Positions 47,101-58,536 are shown, counted from the first letter of the stretch. The stretch: DNA of 61,535 nucleotides from Hymenoscyphus infarciens (GCA_001414345.1 LLCB01000331.1:1-61535); one strand, 5' to 3'. Numbers and translations are program-made. The notes: generated by a model from the sequence alone, not told the origin.

Positions 47101-48045
47101 TTTAGTTATCTTACTATAAGATCCTCTCTTCTTTTTCTTAGTCTTTAGCCTCTATAGCTTATATTATACTCTATATCTTATCTATATTTAAAAAGTCTTA
47201 TTAATCTCTCTAGCTTCTAGAAGCTATATCTTTATCTTTATTATTTCGTAACTTTTTATTATTCTTAGGTATATAAGTATAAGTCGAAGACCTTTTAGTA
47301 GATACTTAACTATCTTCTCTAATAGAGAGCGCTTAGAAGAGACCTAGAGTTGCTTCTAATTCTAATATATTAAAATATTAATTAGAGAGAGAGATAGAGA
47401 GTCGATTTAGAAGTCTTCTAAATAACTATAGTATATTAACTATCTAAATCGTATATAGTAGTCTCTATATAGAGAGAGTTATTAGGATTCTTAGGAACAC
47501 TTAGTATATTTTAATCTCTTAATATATTAATAATATAATTTTTACTAGCTATTTATATAGATACTAAACTCTAGTATTACTAGCTATCTAGGAGGTCTCT
47601 AATTTCCTAGCTATTTAAGACTATTATTATAATAGTCTAAATCTAAGCTAAATTAAATTTAAAATAAAAAGTAATAATAAGCTTAAAGGAGATATTATTA
47701 AAGCTATTACTAGTAAAGAAGAGTTTTTCCTTTTTATATAATAGTATAAAATATATACTACTAATAAAGAGATATATAAGAGTACGTTTAAGATAGAATA
47801 ATATCTATAAATACTAGGCTCTAATATAAAAGAAAAGGAAAAACTATCTCTCTTCTATACTAAGTATAAATATCTATATATAAGAGGTCGGAAACTACTA
47901 AGTCTTAATAATAATAATAACCGAGCTCTGTCTAATATAGCTAATACTAAATAATAAGAGCCTTAAAGCTAAATATATAATATCTAAATCTTAATCTCTT
48001 CTATATATAAATATTAGATATTAATACCTTTAATATCTTTAGTTA
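44185..48045. mobile_element. RIP-degraded LTR retrotransposon, relative of the 29.5-kb copy
   Basis: The left LTR is about 44185-44554. The interior from 44555 parallels 30007 onward (AGACTTATTCTAAGTCTTTA and later shared words). The right LTR begins near 47737, after the same GCTATTACTAGTAAAGAAGAG tract seen before 33826. The right LTR breaks off near 48045, where another LTR starts. The middle third (about 45700-46950) differs from the 29.5-kb copy and lacks its tandem repeats. No readable coding frame remains. Confidence 0.6.
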
Positions 48046-48048
48046 TAT

Positions 48049-48521
48049 TATAATAGTACGAAATATAGACAACTATAGAAGAGGTATATAGAAGTACGTT
48101 TAGCAGAATAACGTATGTAAATACTAGGCTCTAATATAGAAGAAAAGGCTAAACTAGCCTTTTCTAACTCTAGGAGAGTAGGCTACTATATATAAAAAGA
48201 GGTACGAAACCGAACAACGATATACGTTAGCTAATATAAAAGCTCGAACTCTACGAAGTACGTCTAAAAGTCTAGACAGACGTATAAACGTACGTAACCT
48301 TCCTAAATTAGATAATATAAAACAATAACAGCTGAAAGCTAAATATATAGCCGAACCTTATATATAGCAGATACTCTCAGCTATCTAGAATAGCCTAGAT
48401 AACGAGCTATTATATATATAAGTATTAGTTATTCGTAATCTTAGTCTAGTAGTATTAGTAGTAGCTTAGAGATATTAGTAGTTTTACGAATACTTGTAAT
48501 TTAGAATAGCGTGTTATTATA
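48049..48521. repeat. Solo or truncating LTR
   Basis: A 473-bp LTR of the same family starts TATAATAGTACGAAATATAG and ends GTGTTATTATA. Its middle (about 48180-48330) matches the inverted LTR at 60661-61017, including CGAACAACGATATACGTTAG-like sequence, better than the LTRs at 29.5 kb. It therefore belongs to a second subfamily. Confidence 0.6.
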
Positions 48522-49235
48522 ATAGAAGACTTCGAATAAATTTAGTTAGAAATAGATTTATATTATATATATTTAATCTATTACTTATATATATAATTCA
48601 CTTCTATATATAATTCTATTTTAATATTAATCTTCTAATCTACGATAGCTTAAGTCTTATACTAATTGAAAACAAAAGCTAAGCTAATTTTGAATCTTCT
48701 AATAATATCTAAACTTATATCTTTAATAAGTTCGATTTAGAGTTTAGAATAAAAACCTAATTACTCTAATTATATGTTTTTATTAAGACATTTATCTATA
48801 CTTACCTATTCTATTAGACTCGCGGCGGTATATAGTTTATAAAGTATCTATACGTTGTTTAGCTATAAACGAGTCTCTTTTAATATATTTAGTTTCTTCG
48901 GTGCGTTTACCTATTCTGAATTTATAAGTATTTATTAGTTTCGTTATTTCAGTAGTAGCTATTCTTTTTATAAAGTTAGCTATATATAATAATACTAAGA
49001 TAATAAAGGTACTAGCTTTAGAAAATGTTTATTATCTACAAAGTTAAGAAGAGGATTAATAATCTACTTACGAAAAAGTCAAAGAGATAATAGAGGTTTA
49101 AAGATAACTGAAAGACAGAAGAAGAGAAATTATTAGAGAAATAAGCCTGAATAATCGTTAGAGTTAAAGTAATAATTTTGACGATATTTTACGAAGAGAG
49201 AGAGAGATCTAGAGAAGTTCTAGAGATGCCTAAGA
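48522..49235. other. AT-rich intergenic region
   Basis: This is TpA-rich sequence without frames or recognisable ends. It ends at the TA flank of the next element. Confidence 0.35.
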
Positions 49236-49329
49236 TAGAGCGTCCCGTATATACTAAAAGCCGGAATCGACTAAATCGCAAATCGTAAATCGTAAATTAC
49301 AAAAGGGATATAGCAAATCTTAAACTATA

Positions 49330-49590
49330 TTACTCTATTCTCTTGCTCTCTTGCTCTCTTACTCTCTTACTCTCTTGCTCTCTTGCTCTCTTGCTCTCTT
49401 ACTCTCTTGCTCTCTTACTCTCTTGCTCTCTTACTCTCTTGCTCTCTTGCTCTCTTGCTCTCTTACTCTCTTGCTCTCTTACTCTCTTACTCTCTTACTC
49501 TCTTGCTCTCTTACTCTCTTGCTCTCTTACTCTCTTGCTCTCTTACTCTCTTGCTCTCTTACTCTCTTGCTCTCTTACTCTCTTACTCTC
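49330..49590. repeat. CTCTTGCTCTCTTACT minisatellite
   Basis: CTCTTGCT and CTCTTACT octamers are repeated for about 260 bp with no other interruption. Several overlapping frames of about 90 codons (Leu/Ser/Cys only) are open simply because of the repeat. Confidence 0.95.
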
Positions 49591-49764
49591 TTATTCTATT
49601 CTTCTATATATTACGTATACTAAGAGAGTATAGGAGAGAGTATAGGAGAGAGTAGGAGAAGGATAAGAGTAAGGTAAGGGGTTAAGCAAATATTCTAGGG
49701 GAGGGTTTTTCCTAGTATAGGTAAGAGGAGTTTAAAGTAAACATTCCCTCTACTCTTCCCTCTA

Positions 49765-49918
49765 CTCTTCCTCTCTTCTCTCTTTCCTCTTCTCTCTTCT
49801 CTCTTCTCTCTTCTCTCTTCTCTCTTCTCTCTTCTCTCTTCTCTCTTCTCTCTTCTCTCTTCTCTCTTCTCTCTTCTCTCTTCTCTCTTCTCTCTTCTCT
49901 CTTCTCTCTTCTCTCTTC
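49765..49918. repeat. TCTCTTC heptamer satellite
   Basis: About 20 head-to-tail copies of TCTCTTC occur, preceded by variant CTCTTCC units. Confidence 0.95.
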
Positions 49919-50291
49919 CCTTCTTTCTCTTTCTCTCTTATTTATCTAAAAATAATAGGAATAATATAATAGAAGAGTTAGATACTAGGGATTAATAGCG
50001 AGGAGGCAATGTTACTATTATATACGTAATACTCGTTCTCTTTCTCTATTATTTAATTAGTTATTATAGTTAAGACTATCTAGTCTTAATATAGAGAGGG
50101 GAAGAGAGGGGAGAAGAAGGGAGAGAGAACTTAAAGTAAAAAATATTATATTTTATACTTATAAAAAGTAATACTTTATACTTTATAATTTATAATTTAT
50201 ACTTTACGATTTACGATTTACGATTTACGATTTACGATTTACGATTTGCGATTTAGTCGTTTCCGACTTTTGGTATATACGGGATGCCGTA

Positions 50292-51455
50292 CGAGGATAT
50301 GTTCTAGTGTAAGTGAGAACGAGAATGTTATAGAGAAAACCCTTCTTTTTATAGGTATAGGCTACTCTAGCTAGGTAGGATAAGAATCTCCTACTACATA
50401 AATTAGTATAAGTTATTCCTAAGTAGTTCTTTTACTCGTAAATGTTATAACCTTGTAGATATACTGTTTTTATAGTTGAATAATAATGTTTAATCATACG
50501 TGGAGACTATGCTTTTTACGTTAGTGTTTTCCTTATATCGAAGGAAGAAAGCACGATAAATACAACAGGAACTACTAGTAAAACAAATATCTCATTTGCA
50601 AACGGACCTCTTCAAACCAACTCTCAAAATCACATAGTCTACAACTTATGCCACCAACTAACCCACCAACCCGCCAACTCAGAAGTACTCGAGGGTTAGT
50701 AAAGATTGAAAGTGGTCAGAGGATGAAACTGGTGAGCGGATGAGTGTCGGAGCGAGAGAATAAAAGTGATGAGAAAATTTTCAATTCATATTAACTATTC
50801 CCCTTTTGTGGTGTGACCCCAGCCCAAGCGGAGAGCTATACACCCACAAGCTTCTCCAACTCCTCTGTTCTATAGATGAGAAAACATCGCTTAAAAAATC
50901 CAAAAGAGAGTACACTCGCACCCTAGTAAGTTTGCAGGGTTGTTTGTATCGAAGGTGCTGTCTATCATACACACTGTTGGGGGACGTTCAAGGAAGTCAT
51001 CGTCGAAGGTTCTAGTACGGGTCCTTGAAAAAATCTAGTTTTGAACTCGATTGCTCACAACTCCTAGTTCTTAAAACCAACATAGAACAGACTTCGGAAT
51101 TCGCGGTGAAGAATAATATCAGAAAATATTTCTGGATTTTCTCCAGATCGTAGCGCACGGGCGACCGCTCTAACATCAAACAATTTGGAACTCTATACTC
51201 CTTTGCTTGGAATCTTTGTAGACGGGAGGATGTAAATCGAGGAGCAATCCCATCAAAAATCGACTCATTTAAATTCTTGATACGGCGTTTTTTTTATGTT
51301 CAACGACCAGAGAAATAGACAACAAGGTGAGGAAATGCGTAATTTCTCTGGAAGAGAGATAATGTCATATCAAACCTTTTCAATAAATAGTATCTTGAAA
51401 TATGGAAAAGGACTCCCACTAAACAACAGCCCTTCGACAACTGTGCATCATAGTT
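50292..51455. other. Intergenic region, no supported gene
   Basis: Composition returns to normal by about 50550. Short opposing frames near 50781-51015 and a 66-codon frame at 51296-51496 (overlapping the next gene) are unrecognised. The right end holds the 3' region of the acyltransferase gene. Confidence 0.35.
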
Positions 51456-52859
51456 TTACCGATACAACAACTTCCCAACCAACCCAACAACACTAAACTC
51501 AAAAGGCTTATGCTCACTCAAAGCACCACTCTCATACTGCCACGCAGCTGCATACCTCATACTAAAACTAATCCAAGCAACCGTCCAAAAATACCCAAGG
51601 ACCCTCAACCATCCTAGAGCCAAAAAGTCAGCACAAACCCTCACGTCTTAAGTCCCAAGCCCCAGAAATCCACCAAAAGCAAGAAAAGAAAAGGTACTCA
51701 CGGCTCCCTTTTATCCCCTTCCGTTGTCCCCACTCAACAACCAAATCCTCCCCCCTAATAGCAGGAACCTGCATCACAAAATACCAAAACATCCCACCAC
51801 TCCTCCTTGTCCGCGGCCGATTAACAACCCCACTCCAATGATATATTCCACTCATGAAAAAGCTACATCCAAGACTAACCCACCTCCTCCCCGCCCTTCC
51901 TTTTCCCCAGGCCCCTAACCTCGCAGCTGCACTCTGACCGTAAGGAGTTAAAATCCCAAATTGTCTTCTTAGCAATTGATGCCACACCCTTCCCCAAGCT
52001 TTCGACACTAGATATCCTTCGCGGATGTCGCCGAAAAGGGGAGGCCAGTCGGTGGGAGATTGGTAGGAGATGAGGACTGTTAGGAGGGCGAGAGCTTGGT
52101 AGGGGGTGTTTATGAAACAGAAGGCTTCGAGTTGGTGAAGCCAGGTTAGGAGGACTTGTTGCCAGATTGGAAGATCAAAAAAGAGACCTCGAGGGGTTGT
52201 GAGGATGTAGGGAAATAGTGAGAGGGAGAAGCGGCAGAGGTCCCATGCTAGGAAGGTGCCGATGAGGCGGAGGGTGGTGCGGAGGAGGAATGTTCTGCGG
52301 GGTTGTTAGGTGAGGATTCGAGAATTGGGATTTGAAGACAAGTAAAGGGGAGAGGAAGGGAGACGAACCGTCTACTCTCATTAGGACACTCCGGAATCCC
52401 ACCAACCTCCCAATTCCACCCCACCCCCCTATTAGTAAAAACCCACAACTCAACACTATCCCCCACCTTCCCCAAGACCCCCTTTCGCCCCTCCTTACTC
52501 TCTATCCCCACTTCCCCATCCTCCCCCTTAACCTTGACAACTTTGAACTCCGCTCCATCAGGAACAAGCATTCCAAAATCCACAAACTTCAACCCCAACC
52601 CACAGACATATATCATCCTCAAAAAATCCTTGATATCCCCCGTATTCACACTCCGCGTCCTGCTCACTAACACCAATAACAAAGGAGCAGCGATTTTTAT
52701 GCGTGCAGAACGGGGAAGCATAGTCGAAGACATGAATGCCAACTGAGTTACGGGGAAAAACCATTGTGAAGGGTTGGTGACTTGATCTGGTGGGATGGGA
52801 GCGGGGTAGAGATTTTTTATATCTAGGAAAGCCGGGAGACGGAGTATAGAGAGAGACAT
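51456..52859 (-). CDS. Wax-synthase-like membrane-bound O-acyltransferase
   Basis: Exons 52369-52859, 51702-52294 and 51456-51613 give 413 residues. Introns are 74 and 88 nt, with CCTAAC and GCTGAC branches and GTTCGT/GTGAGT donors. Several hydrophobic helices are spread over the length. The family signature lies at about residues 235-290: a RVWHQLLRRQFG motif, then SFFMSGIYHW with the conserved His. This matches the wax-synthase domain (MBOAT-like), as in fungal acetyltransferases of secondary metabolism such as the TRI7 type. The likely reaction is acyl transfer from acyl-CoA to an alcohol in the endomembrane system; the acceptor is unknown. No polyketide or terpene genes lie nearby, so a cluster role is not supported. 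Confidence 0.85.
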
Positions 52860-53479
52860 TGTGTGGATGGTGTAATGAGGGGAGAGATAGGAGGAAGCAG
52901 TTGGAATGGATTGATTTGATACTTATGAATTATTATGGTATTCGTGAATCAACCTCATGCTGCGCCGGTACTTGCAAGGCGGTAGTACATGGTGCGGTGA
53001 ACGTAATTTGTCCACCTACCTTTTATGGTATGTTTATACCTCGGGAGTGACCTGCCAACGTCGCACTTTGCATGGAAACAACGATCCATGATCTTGGGAG
53101 CTAGAGAGGAACGAAAGGCATGTGAGAGTGTGCAACATCGGTCAATCCACAGCAACACCACTGGACGTTGGCATGGTACAATCCAGCTCCCCCCTGCGAA
53201 GGCACCTCCGAGGTTTGATGCACCAATAGGCAGGGAGTTATCAGGTGATGGAGGTCGTTTTGGGTTTTGTTGCATATCGCGCATGATTTCCTCCCCATCC
53301 ACGATAATCAGAGAAGAAAGGCTTGATCTCGCCATCAGCACCCGAAATTTCTGCTAGGTAATACTGTAACGCTGAACAACCTTAACGCCAACAAATGCCA
53401 AAACAAAACGCCTTCTTCATGCTTCTCATTCATTCATCATACAAGGTCCGTTAGGAAAATACAAAAGCGTACTCGTCAC
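52860..53479. other. Intergenic region
   Basis: It lies between the start of the acyltransferase gene and the 3' end of the serine acyltransferase gene. Opposing frames of 128 and 110 codons (52955-53357) overlap and are unrecognised. Confidence 0.4.
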
Positions 53480-55057
53480 TCAACCCAGGAATCGTCTCAA
53501 GTTTCCTCCAATGTGTTCCAAGTCCAGAAGAAAACTATCATGTCCAAAGAGACTGGCATCTTCACCCAACTCAACATGTGTAACATTTTGGTTTCCCGCT
53601 CTCTTGAGAGTTTCAGCAATTTCTCTTTGCTGCCAAGCAGGGAAGAGGATATCACTCCCAACACCTATTACCAATGCAGGGTGATCTCTCAGTCCTTTCA
53701 GACCAAGAACCAAATCTGCTGGAGGACCAGTGGAAGCTGATACCGGAGAGTTCAAGTCCGTCGGTGTTCCTGGTTCTGGTTGTTCTTGGTAGGGAGAGTC
53801 TGGGAGGGTAAGACTGCAAGATGCATCAGCTTGAAGGTCTTGCTCTGAAGTTCGGGATGCGTATGTAGCACGACGAGTAGCAGCAGCAGATTGAGCTTCT
53901 GCACCGAGATCAAAAAGATCCATTGCTTTGCTAACATAAAGCAAACTGTTTGCATCGTACTCTAAGCAGAACTTCTCTCCGGCATGATCCAAATATGTTT
54001 CAATGAGGAAATCGGGGCAGAGAGCAGGTTGTTTGCTTGGATCTGCACGTCTTCTTCCAAACCTCTGCTCCCACTCCGGGCCTGATCGATATGTGACGGT
54101 TGCAATCTCTCTGGCAAGTTTCATTCCGGCGTGTGGTGGGACACTGTCGTAATAGAAACCTCGATTCCATTTTGGATCCATCATCAAAACTTGTCTCTGT
54201 GTGTGACGCATCGCAATACTGTATGGGTGACTTCTCGCGCATCCTGAGATGGAAGCAATTCGACCAACTCTTTCAGGGAAAAGTACCCCTGCTGCTAAAG
54301 ATTGCATTCCTCCCATACTGGCTCCAACACTCGCATACAACTTTTCGACTCTGAGGCCATCCAAAAGTCGGAATTGTGCTCGTACCATATCCTCCATTGT
54401 AAGGATTGGAAATCTCGTAGCGTATCTTTGTCCATCCGCGGGGTCGATACTCCTCGGCCCCGTTGATCCATAACAACCTCCGATGACATTTGTACAAATT
54501 ATATGGTATTTATTAGTATCCAAACACCCTCCTGGTCCAATGAACTTTTCCCACCACCCAGGTTTGGGATTGCTTTTTGTTGAGTGAGCATGCGAAGATG
54601 CAGACAGTCCGGTATGTAATAGAATAACATTCGATTTATCGGCATTCATTTCCCCCCAAGTTTCGTATGCAATGTCGAATTCTGGTAGTACCCCTCCCCA
54701 ATCTAACAGCAACGAGTCGTGGCAATGGTAATTCTCCGTTACCCCACTCGTATATGAAGGTTCAGGACCGCTAGATAGTGATCGAGCTTCGAGAGTGGCA
54801 GATTTGGATTCGAGGGCATCTAGACAGGGAAATGCCATTGCAGGATTCGAAGCTTCTGCCAAACCGGCAGACCCATTTTTTCGACGTTCTTGCGAAGAGA
54901 AGGATCTCGCTACATATTGAGAAGTTGTTGTTTGTGAAAATCGCCGCTTCGCTGAAGGTATAGCTGTTTGACTCGTCCAAGAATGACGGAAAGCTGCAGA
55001 TCTCGAGGACTTTGTAGCAACTCGGGCGCAAGCAACAACACTTTTGGTAGAACTCAT
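53480..55057 (-). CDS. cysA: Mitochondrial serine O-acetyl/succinyltransferase (CysA/Cys2 type)
   Basis: A single exon of 525 residues, the length I recall for Aspergillus nidulans CysA. The first about 60 residues are rich in Arg, Ser and Thr without acidic residues, a likely mitochondrial presequence. The alpha/beta-hydrolase fold of the homoserine acetyltransferase (MetX) family follows: GGCYGSTGP (193-201), nucleophile Ser247 in VGASMGGM, Asp469 in GVGSD and His506 in FGHDS. A low-complexity insert (about 395-440) interrupts the lid. Family knowledge: it activates L-serine for cysteine synthesis in fungi; family members have been described as serine O-acetyl- or O-succinyltransferases rather than true homoserine enzymes. 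The acyl donor cannot be settled by eye. It is divergent from the gene at 55547, with 489 bp between starts. Confidence 0.88.
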   Translation of the reverse strand: MSSTKSVVACARVATKSSRSAAFRHSWTSQTAIPSAKRRFSQTTTSQYVARSFSSQERRKNGSAGLAEASNPAMAFPCLDALESKSATLEARSLSSGPEPSYTSGVTENYHCHDSLLLDWGGVLPEFDIAYETWGEMNADKSNVILLHTGLSASSHAHSTKSNPKPGWWEKFIGPGGCLDTNKYHIICTNVIGGCYGSTGPRSIDPADGQRYATRFPILTMEDMVRAQFRLLDGLRVEKLYASVGASMGGMQSLAAGVLFPERVGRIASISGCARSHPYSIAMRHTQRQVLMMDPKWNRGFYYDSVPPHAGMKLAREIATVTYRSGPEWEQRFGRRRADPSKQPALCPDFLIETYLDHAGEKFCLEYDANSLLYVSKAMDLFDLGAEAQSAAATRRATYASRTSEQDLQADASCSLTLPDSPYQEQPEPGTPTDLNSPVSASTGPPADLVLGLKGLRDHPALVIGVGSDILFPAWQQREIAETLKRAGNQNVTHVELGEDASLFGHDSFLLDLEHIGGNLRRFLG

Positions 55058-55546
55058 GATGAATTGAAAGCAATTCCGAATATAGCCGAGCTATGCAAAG
55101 AGTAATGCAAATTCAAAGACGACGGGAGGCAAAACAGAGAGAGATAAAGATGTATTCATGGCGTTTTGTCAGCCACCACCAAACATTTGGAGACGGGAGC
55201 GACTTGGAGATGGCGTGATTGCCGATATCCTGCCGAGCTTTTTCAGCCTTGTGCTCTGATCTGAATTCGTACTTGTAGCCTCGTCCGCTGTGACGTAGCC
55301 CCGGCTTGGCAACCTCGCCACCTTCTGGACCCGGTAGTATCATCCGATAAACAAACAGACTGATTCACGCACTGCCTGCTAAAGAAAACGGAGGAGTATT
55401 CCCTTCTACAAACAACCCTATTTCCCCTTCAAGAGATACCGTCCCTTTCCTTCAAAGAACCAACTGTCCTCGACAGGCAGCATCCTATTACCAGGACGAA
55501 ACTTACCTCTGACTACTGATCACAAACACCCCTCCACCTAGGCAGC
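55058..55546. other. Shared divergent promoter region
   Basis: This 489-bp stretch lies between two divergent start codons. No recognisable regulatory motif can be supported. The 76-codon frame on the minus strand is probably chance. Confidence 0.4.
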
Positions 55547-56853
55547 ATGTATCGATTTGGCCAGAACCTTTATGCCACGGCTTCAAACATCGTCTTTGGT
55601 CCTCCGCCTGCGCCTGGAGAAGACCAACCATCAGAGGGAGAAGCCTCAGCTCAACAACCTCAAAACGAACCCTCAACCAGACCAAGACTTGGACACTACC
55701 TCTTCAATCCACCTCTTGCCTCGGAAGAGGCTGAGAACCCTATCGCTGACCCTTCCGCATCTACAAATGAAAGCCAATATACCCCAGCAGTCGAAGATGT
55801 CCTCATTGTCAAGCAGATGTTTATTGACGAGTTGGAGTTACCTCTGGAACTGATAGATAGTGTAATTGATTTTGCAGAATATTGGCCCCATACTTCGAGT
55901 TTCATACGCCCACCAGCCAATAACCCATTAATTATTCGGGCGCAGAGTGGTCATGAGGATCAGCTTCTGGTTTGTCCACCTATTACCCTACTCTTTTCAA
56001 ACCACTAACATTTAAACAGTTGAGAACTCCCCCAATAGGTTATATCCCACTCCAACCTTGGGAAAACACCGTTTCACCCTCCAAAAAGACGATAACAGAT
56101 GTTGGACCCGAGTTGGAGGGAACAGGAAAATACCCATGGGCTCTACCTGGTACCCCTCGATTGACCCTCCCCGAAGGACTAAAAGACGATACAGCGACCA
56201 AACAAGTGCTCAAACACTGGGAGAGCGTTTCCTCAGCACGCGGATTACCTTGTCGAAAAGTGGTCTTCACAATCAAAAGTAACGATCAAGGATGGGGTGG
56301 AACTTCTGCGGATCAAGGCACATATAAAGGATCATGGACTTGGTTTGATGTTGGATTGGAGAGAATGATAGCATTTAGAGATGGTAAGTATATAGAACCT
56401 ATGCCGGACAAATTATTGCTGACTGTTACAGGTATGCCAGAGGACGAATTCTCAGATGCCAGCTCTTCCAACTCCGAATTCCCTATCGTGTGCTCTACAG
56501 TTCATGTCCTTCCCTCAGATAACATCGACATCACCACCAACCCCAATGGCGTAACCGAAACGGAAATACATCACGAATTAGCCCCAAATGCAACCTGTCT
56601 CCAGAAGAACCTTACGGCTAGAAGAGATGTCACAGAACATGTAATTACTTGGTCCGCGGATGACAACATCAATCCTGAGTCACCAGAAGCAGACGCACTT
56701 GAGGAACAAGGTCGTGGTAAGGCGAGTCTCAATGGAGAGTTTATGCGAAATTTGAAGATGGGAGATTCGATTACGGTTTGGGGCAAGGCTCGTTTTGGAG
56801 GCTGGTCCAACTTTGTGACGGAGGTTAAGGTTGATGTTTACTGGGCTGTTTAG
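55547..56853 (+). CDS. Conserved-looking protein of unknown function
   Basis: Exons 55547-55969, 56020-56383 and 56432-56853 give 402 residues. Intron 1 (50 nt) has GTTTGT, CACTAAC and ACAG. Intron 2 (48 nt, 56384-56431) is in frame and open, but has a strong GTAAGTATAT donor, GCTGAC branch and ACAG acceptor, so it is probably removed. The N-terminal 90 residues are Pro/Gln/Ser-rich. A helical segment with an F-box-like look follows (LELPLELIDSVIDFAEYWP, about 105-123). The C-terminal half is beta-rich, with FTIKSNDQGWGG, TYKGSWTWFDVGLERM and VWGKARFGGWSNFV. The tryptophan spacing suggests a ligand- or carbohydrate-binding beta-sandwich, but I cannot name a family. No signal peptide or membrane helix is seen. 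Confidence 0.75.
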
Positions 56854-57727
56854 AGCTTTTCACGCAGAGACGTATTTGGGAAAGAGAATTGACTAGGTGT
56901 GCTAGGTATGCCTGTTTTGATTCGTTGTTCATGCGTTGCTTTCAAGTGAGGACGCTATGCTTTACTTTATGATTCTTTGGATTTGGAGTTGTGTCGTCTT
57001 TCTACACCAAATTCAAAAATGGTGTCGAAGGAAATGCTGGTGCGTGACTGACATGTGGTCGTAGCGTTGTTATTTTTAGCATTTATCTCTTGCTCTCATG
57101 TGTTTGCAGAGAATTGTAGTTGTGAAAAATTCAGGCTATTTGTAGGTTACCTACTGATACTTACGTACTTTGCGAAAAGGTTGAGCTATTGGTAGGTTAC
57201 CTGTCGGAGTTGACTTTGGGTTACTATTGGTGGGTGACCTGGAAATAGTCGCGATTAGTTTTAGGGTTGCTATTTGCAGATTACCTCCTGATAGCTTGAA
57301 CGAAGTTTAACCTCTTGTCTTGTATAATTAGTAAATAAGCAGCCTAATTTTATACTTCTGGTTTCCTCTTCAACTTCTTATAATCTTATTACTGGAAGAA
57401 AATAGTATTAAGAAATAAACTCTTCTTTCTGCCTCCTCTTTCACCATGTCTTCTCTATTTCCATTTCTTTTGCTTCTATTCTATTAAATTTCCTAAATCT
57501 CGGTGTACTATAATAATGCTGTGTTCTTGTCGACATAAACTCATAATATTTACAGAAATACAGAAAGAGGTTCACTCATGAAATTTTCATTACAATTCTC
57601 TTCCTCATTATTAAACCTAACGTGATGTGACAGAGTTTTGCCACACCGAACCCCCTCATAAGTTACACTTCCCTCATTCCCTCGTTGCTATTCCCTATTC
57701 CCCACCCACCCTTCATCTATATCAACA
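56854..57727. other. Intergenic region with short degenerate repeats
   Basis: Around 57130-57300 the phrase (T)TGTAGGTTACCTACTGAT recurs in four altered forms (57140, 57190, 57225, 57275). The rest is AT-leaning and without frames. Both neighbouring genes end here, converging. Confidence 0.45.
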
Positions 57728-58536
57728 CTACAACCTCTCGCCAAAATCCACCTCCTCCCTCCATTTCCCATCCTCATCCCCATTTAAATCCCAATACAGT
57801 CCAGCAATTTCTTTCGGATCAAGTAACTTCCCTCCAAATCCATGACCCAATCCATCTTCTCCATCTCCATCACCTTTTCTTCCTACAACACCATTTATAT
57901 AGACAAGTGCTATATGGATTTTGGAGCCAAAGGTCTGCTGCATGTTAAGAACCAAACTTCTTTGTGCTGCTTTTACGACCGAAAGGGAGACGTGGGCTGG
58001 GGAAGGGGTGACGGCTATGCGGGAGGATATGATGAAAAAACTTGGATGTGAAGAAGTACAGTGTTGAAGGAGAGGAAGTGTAGCTTCGAGGACTTGGTGG
58101 AGTGTTAGAGTTGTTGCCTTTTTTTCTCCTTAGTTTCATTCTTTCCCTCTCATTCTTCCCACCTCTCCCCCCTTCCCCAGGAAAAACCTCATCCTAAAAT
58201 CCCGAACCACCTCCTCATCATCCCACCCAGACAAACCCGACGTATGCACCCTCGCAGCATTATAAACCAAAACATCCAATTTACCTCCTAAAAATTCACC
58301 CACTTCCTTTACTGTTTCGACTACACCCTTGGAATTTGTGGTATCGGCGCTCCACAATTTTACGTTTGCGGAAGGGACGGAGGAAAGGATTGTGTTGCGT
58401 TCGCGGGAGAGCTTGGAGAACGAACGCGAGAGGAGTGCTATATGTGTGAAGTTATTTTGGGCGAAGAGGGTTGCTACTTCGACGCCAATTAGGGGGCCGG
58501 AACCGAGAAGGAGGAGAGATTTTTGTGGGGGGGCAT
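57728..58536 (-). pseudogene. Short-chain dehydrogenase/reductase gene, frameshifted near its start
   Basis: The SDR fold is readable on the minus strand: LLLLGSGPLIGVEVATLF (glycine-rich NAD(P) motif, about 58470-58515), ADTTNS, LDVLVYNAARVHTSG (the NNAG-like element as YNAA), then exon 2 with FFIISSRIAV, SLSVVKAAQRSLV (the Tyr of YxxxK replaced by Ser-Leu-Ser-Val-Val-Lys) and an LLDPKEIAGLYWDL C-terminus. A 45-nt intron is likely (58118-58162, GTGGGA donor). The only ATG (58536) is out of frame with the rest; one extra base in its run of seven C would correct this. Either the gene is frameshifted, the base call is wrong, or a distant first exon exists. Loss of the catalytic Tyr also argues for an inactive or atypical member. 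Confidence 0.6.

Larger units (their letters stand above)
49238..50289. mobile_element. TA-flanked inverted-repeat element filled with microsatellites
   Basis: The left end GAGCGTCCCGTATATACTAA and the reverse complement of the right end, CGGCATCCCGTATATACCAA, are followed in both by AAG and then CGGAA and GATTT-type subterminal repeats. TA flanks both ends (49236-49237 and 50290-50291). Most of the 1.05-kb interior is simple-sequence DNA on a pyrimidine-rich strand. No transposase is present. The same terminus closes the element at positions 1-350. Confidence 0.75.

Noticed and set aside
49343..49655. Leu/Ser/Cys-rich proteins of about 90 residues in the CTCTT minisatellite
   Set aside because: Simple-sequence DNA is open in several frames; there is no start context, domain or splice evidence.
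52955..53357. Opposing 128- and 110-codon frames
   Set aside because: They are mutually overlapping and unrecognised, and sit between two well-defined genes.
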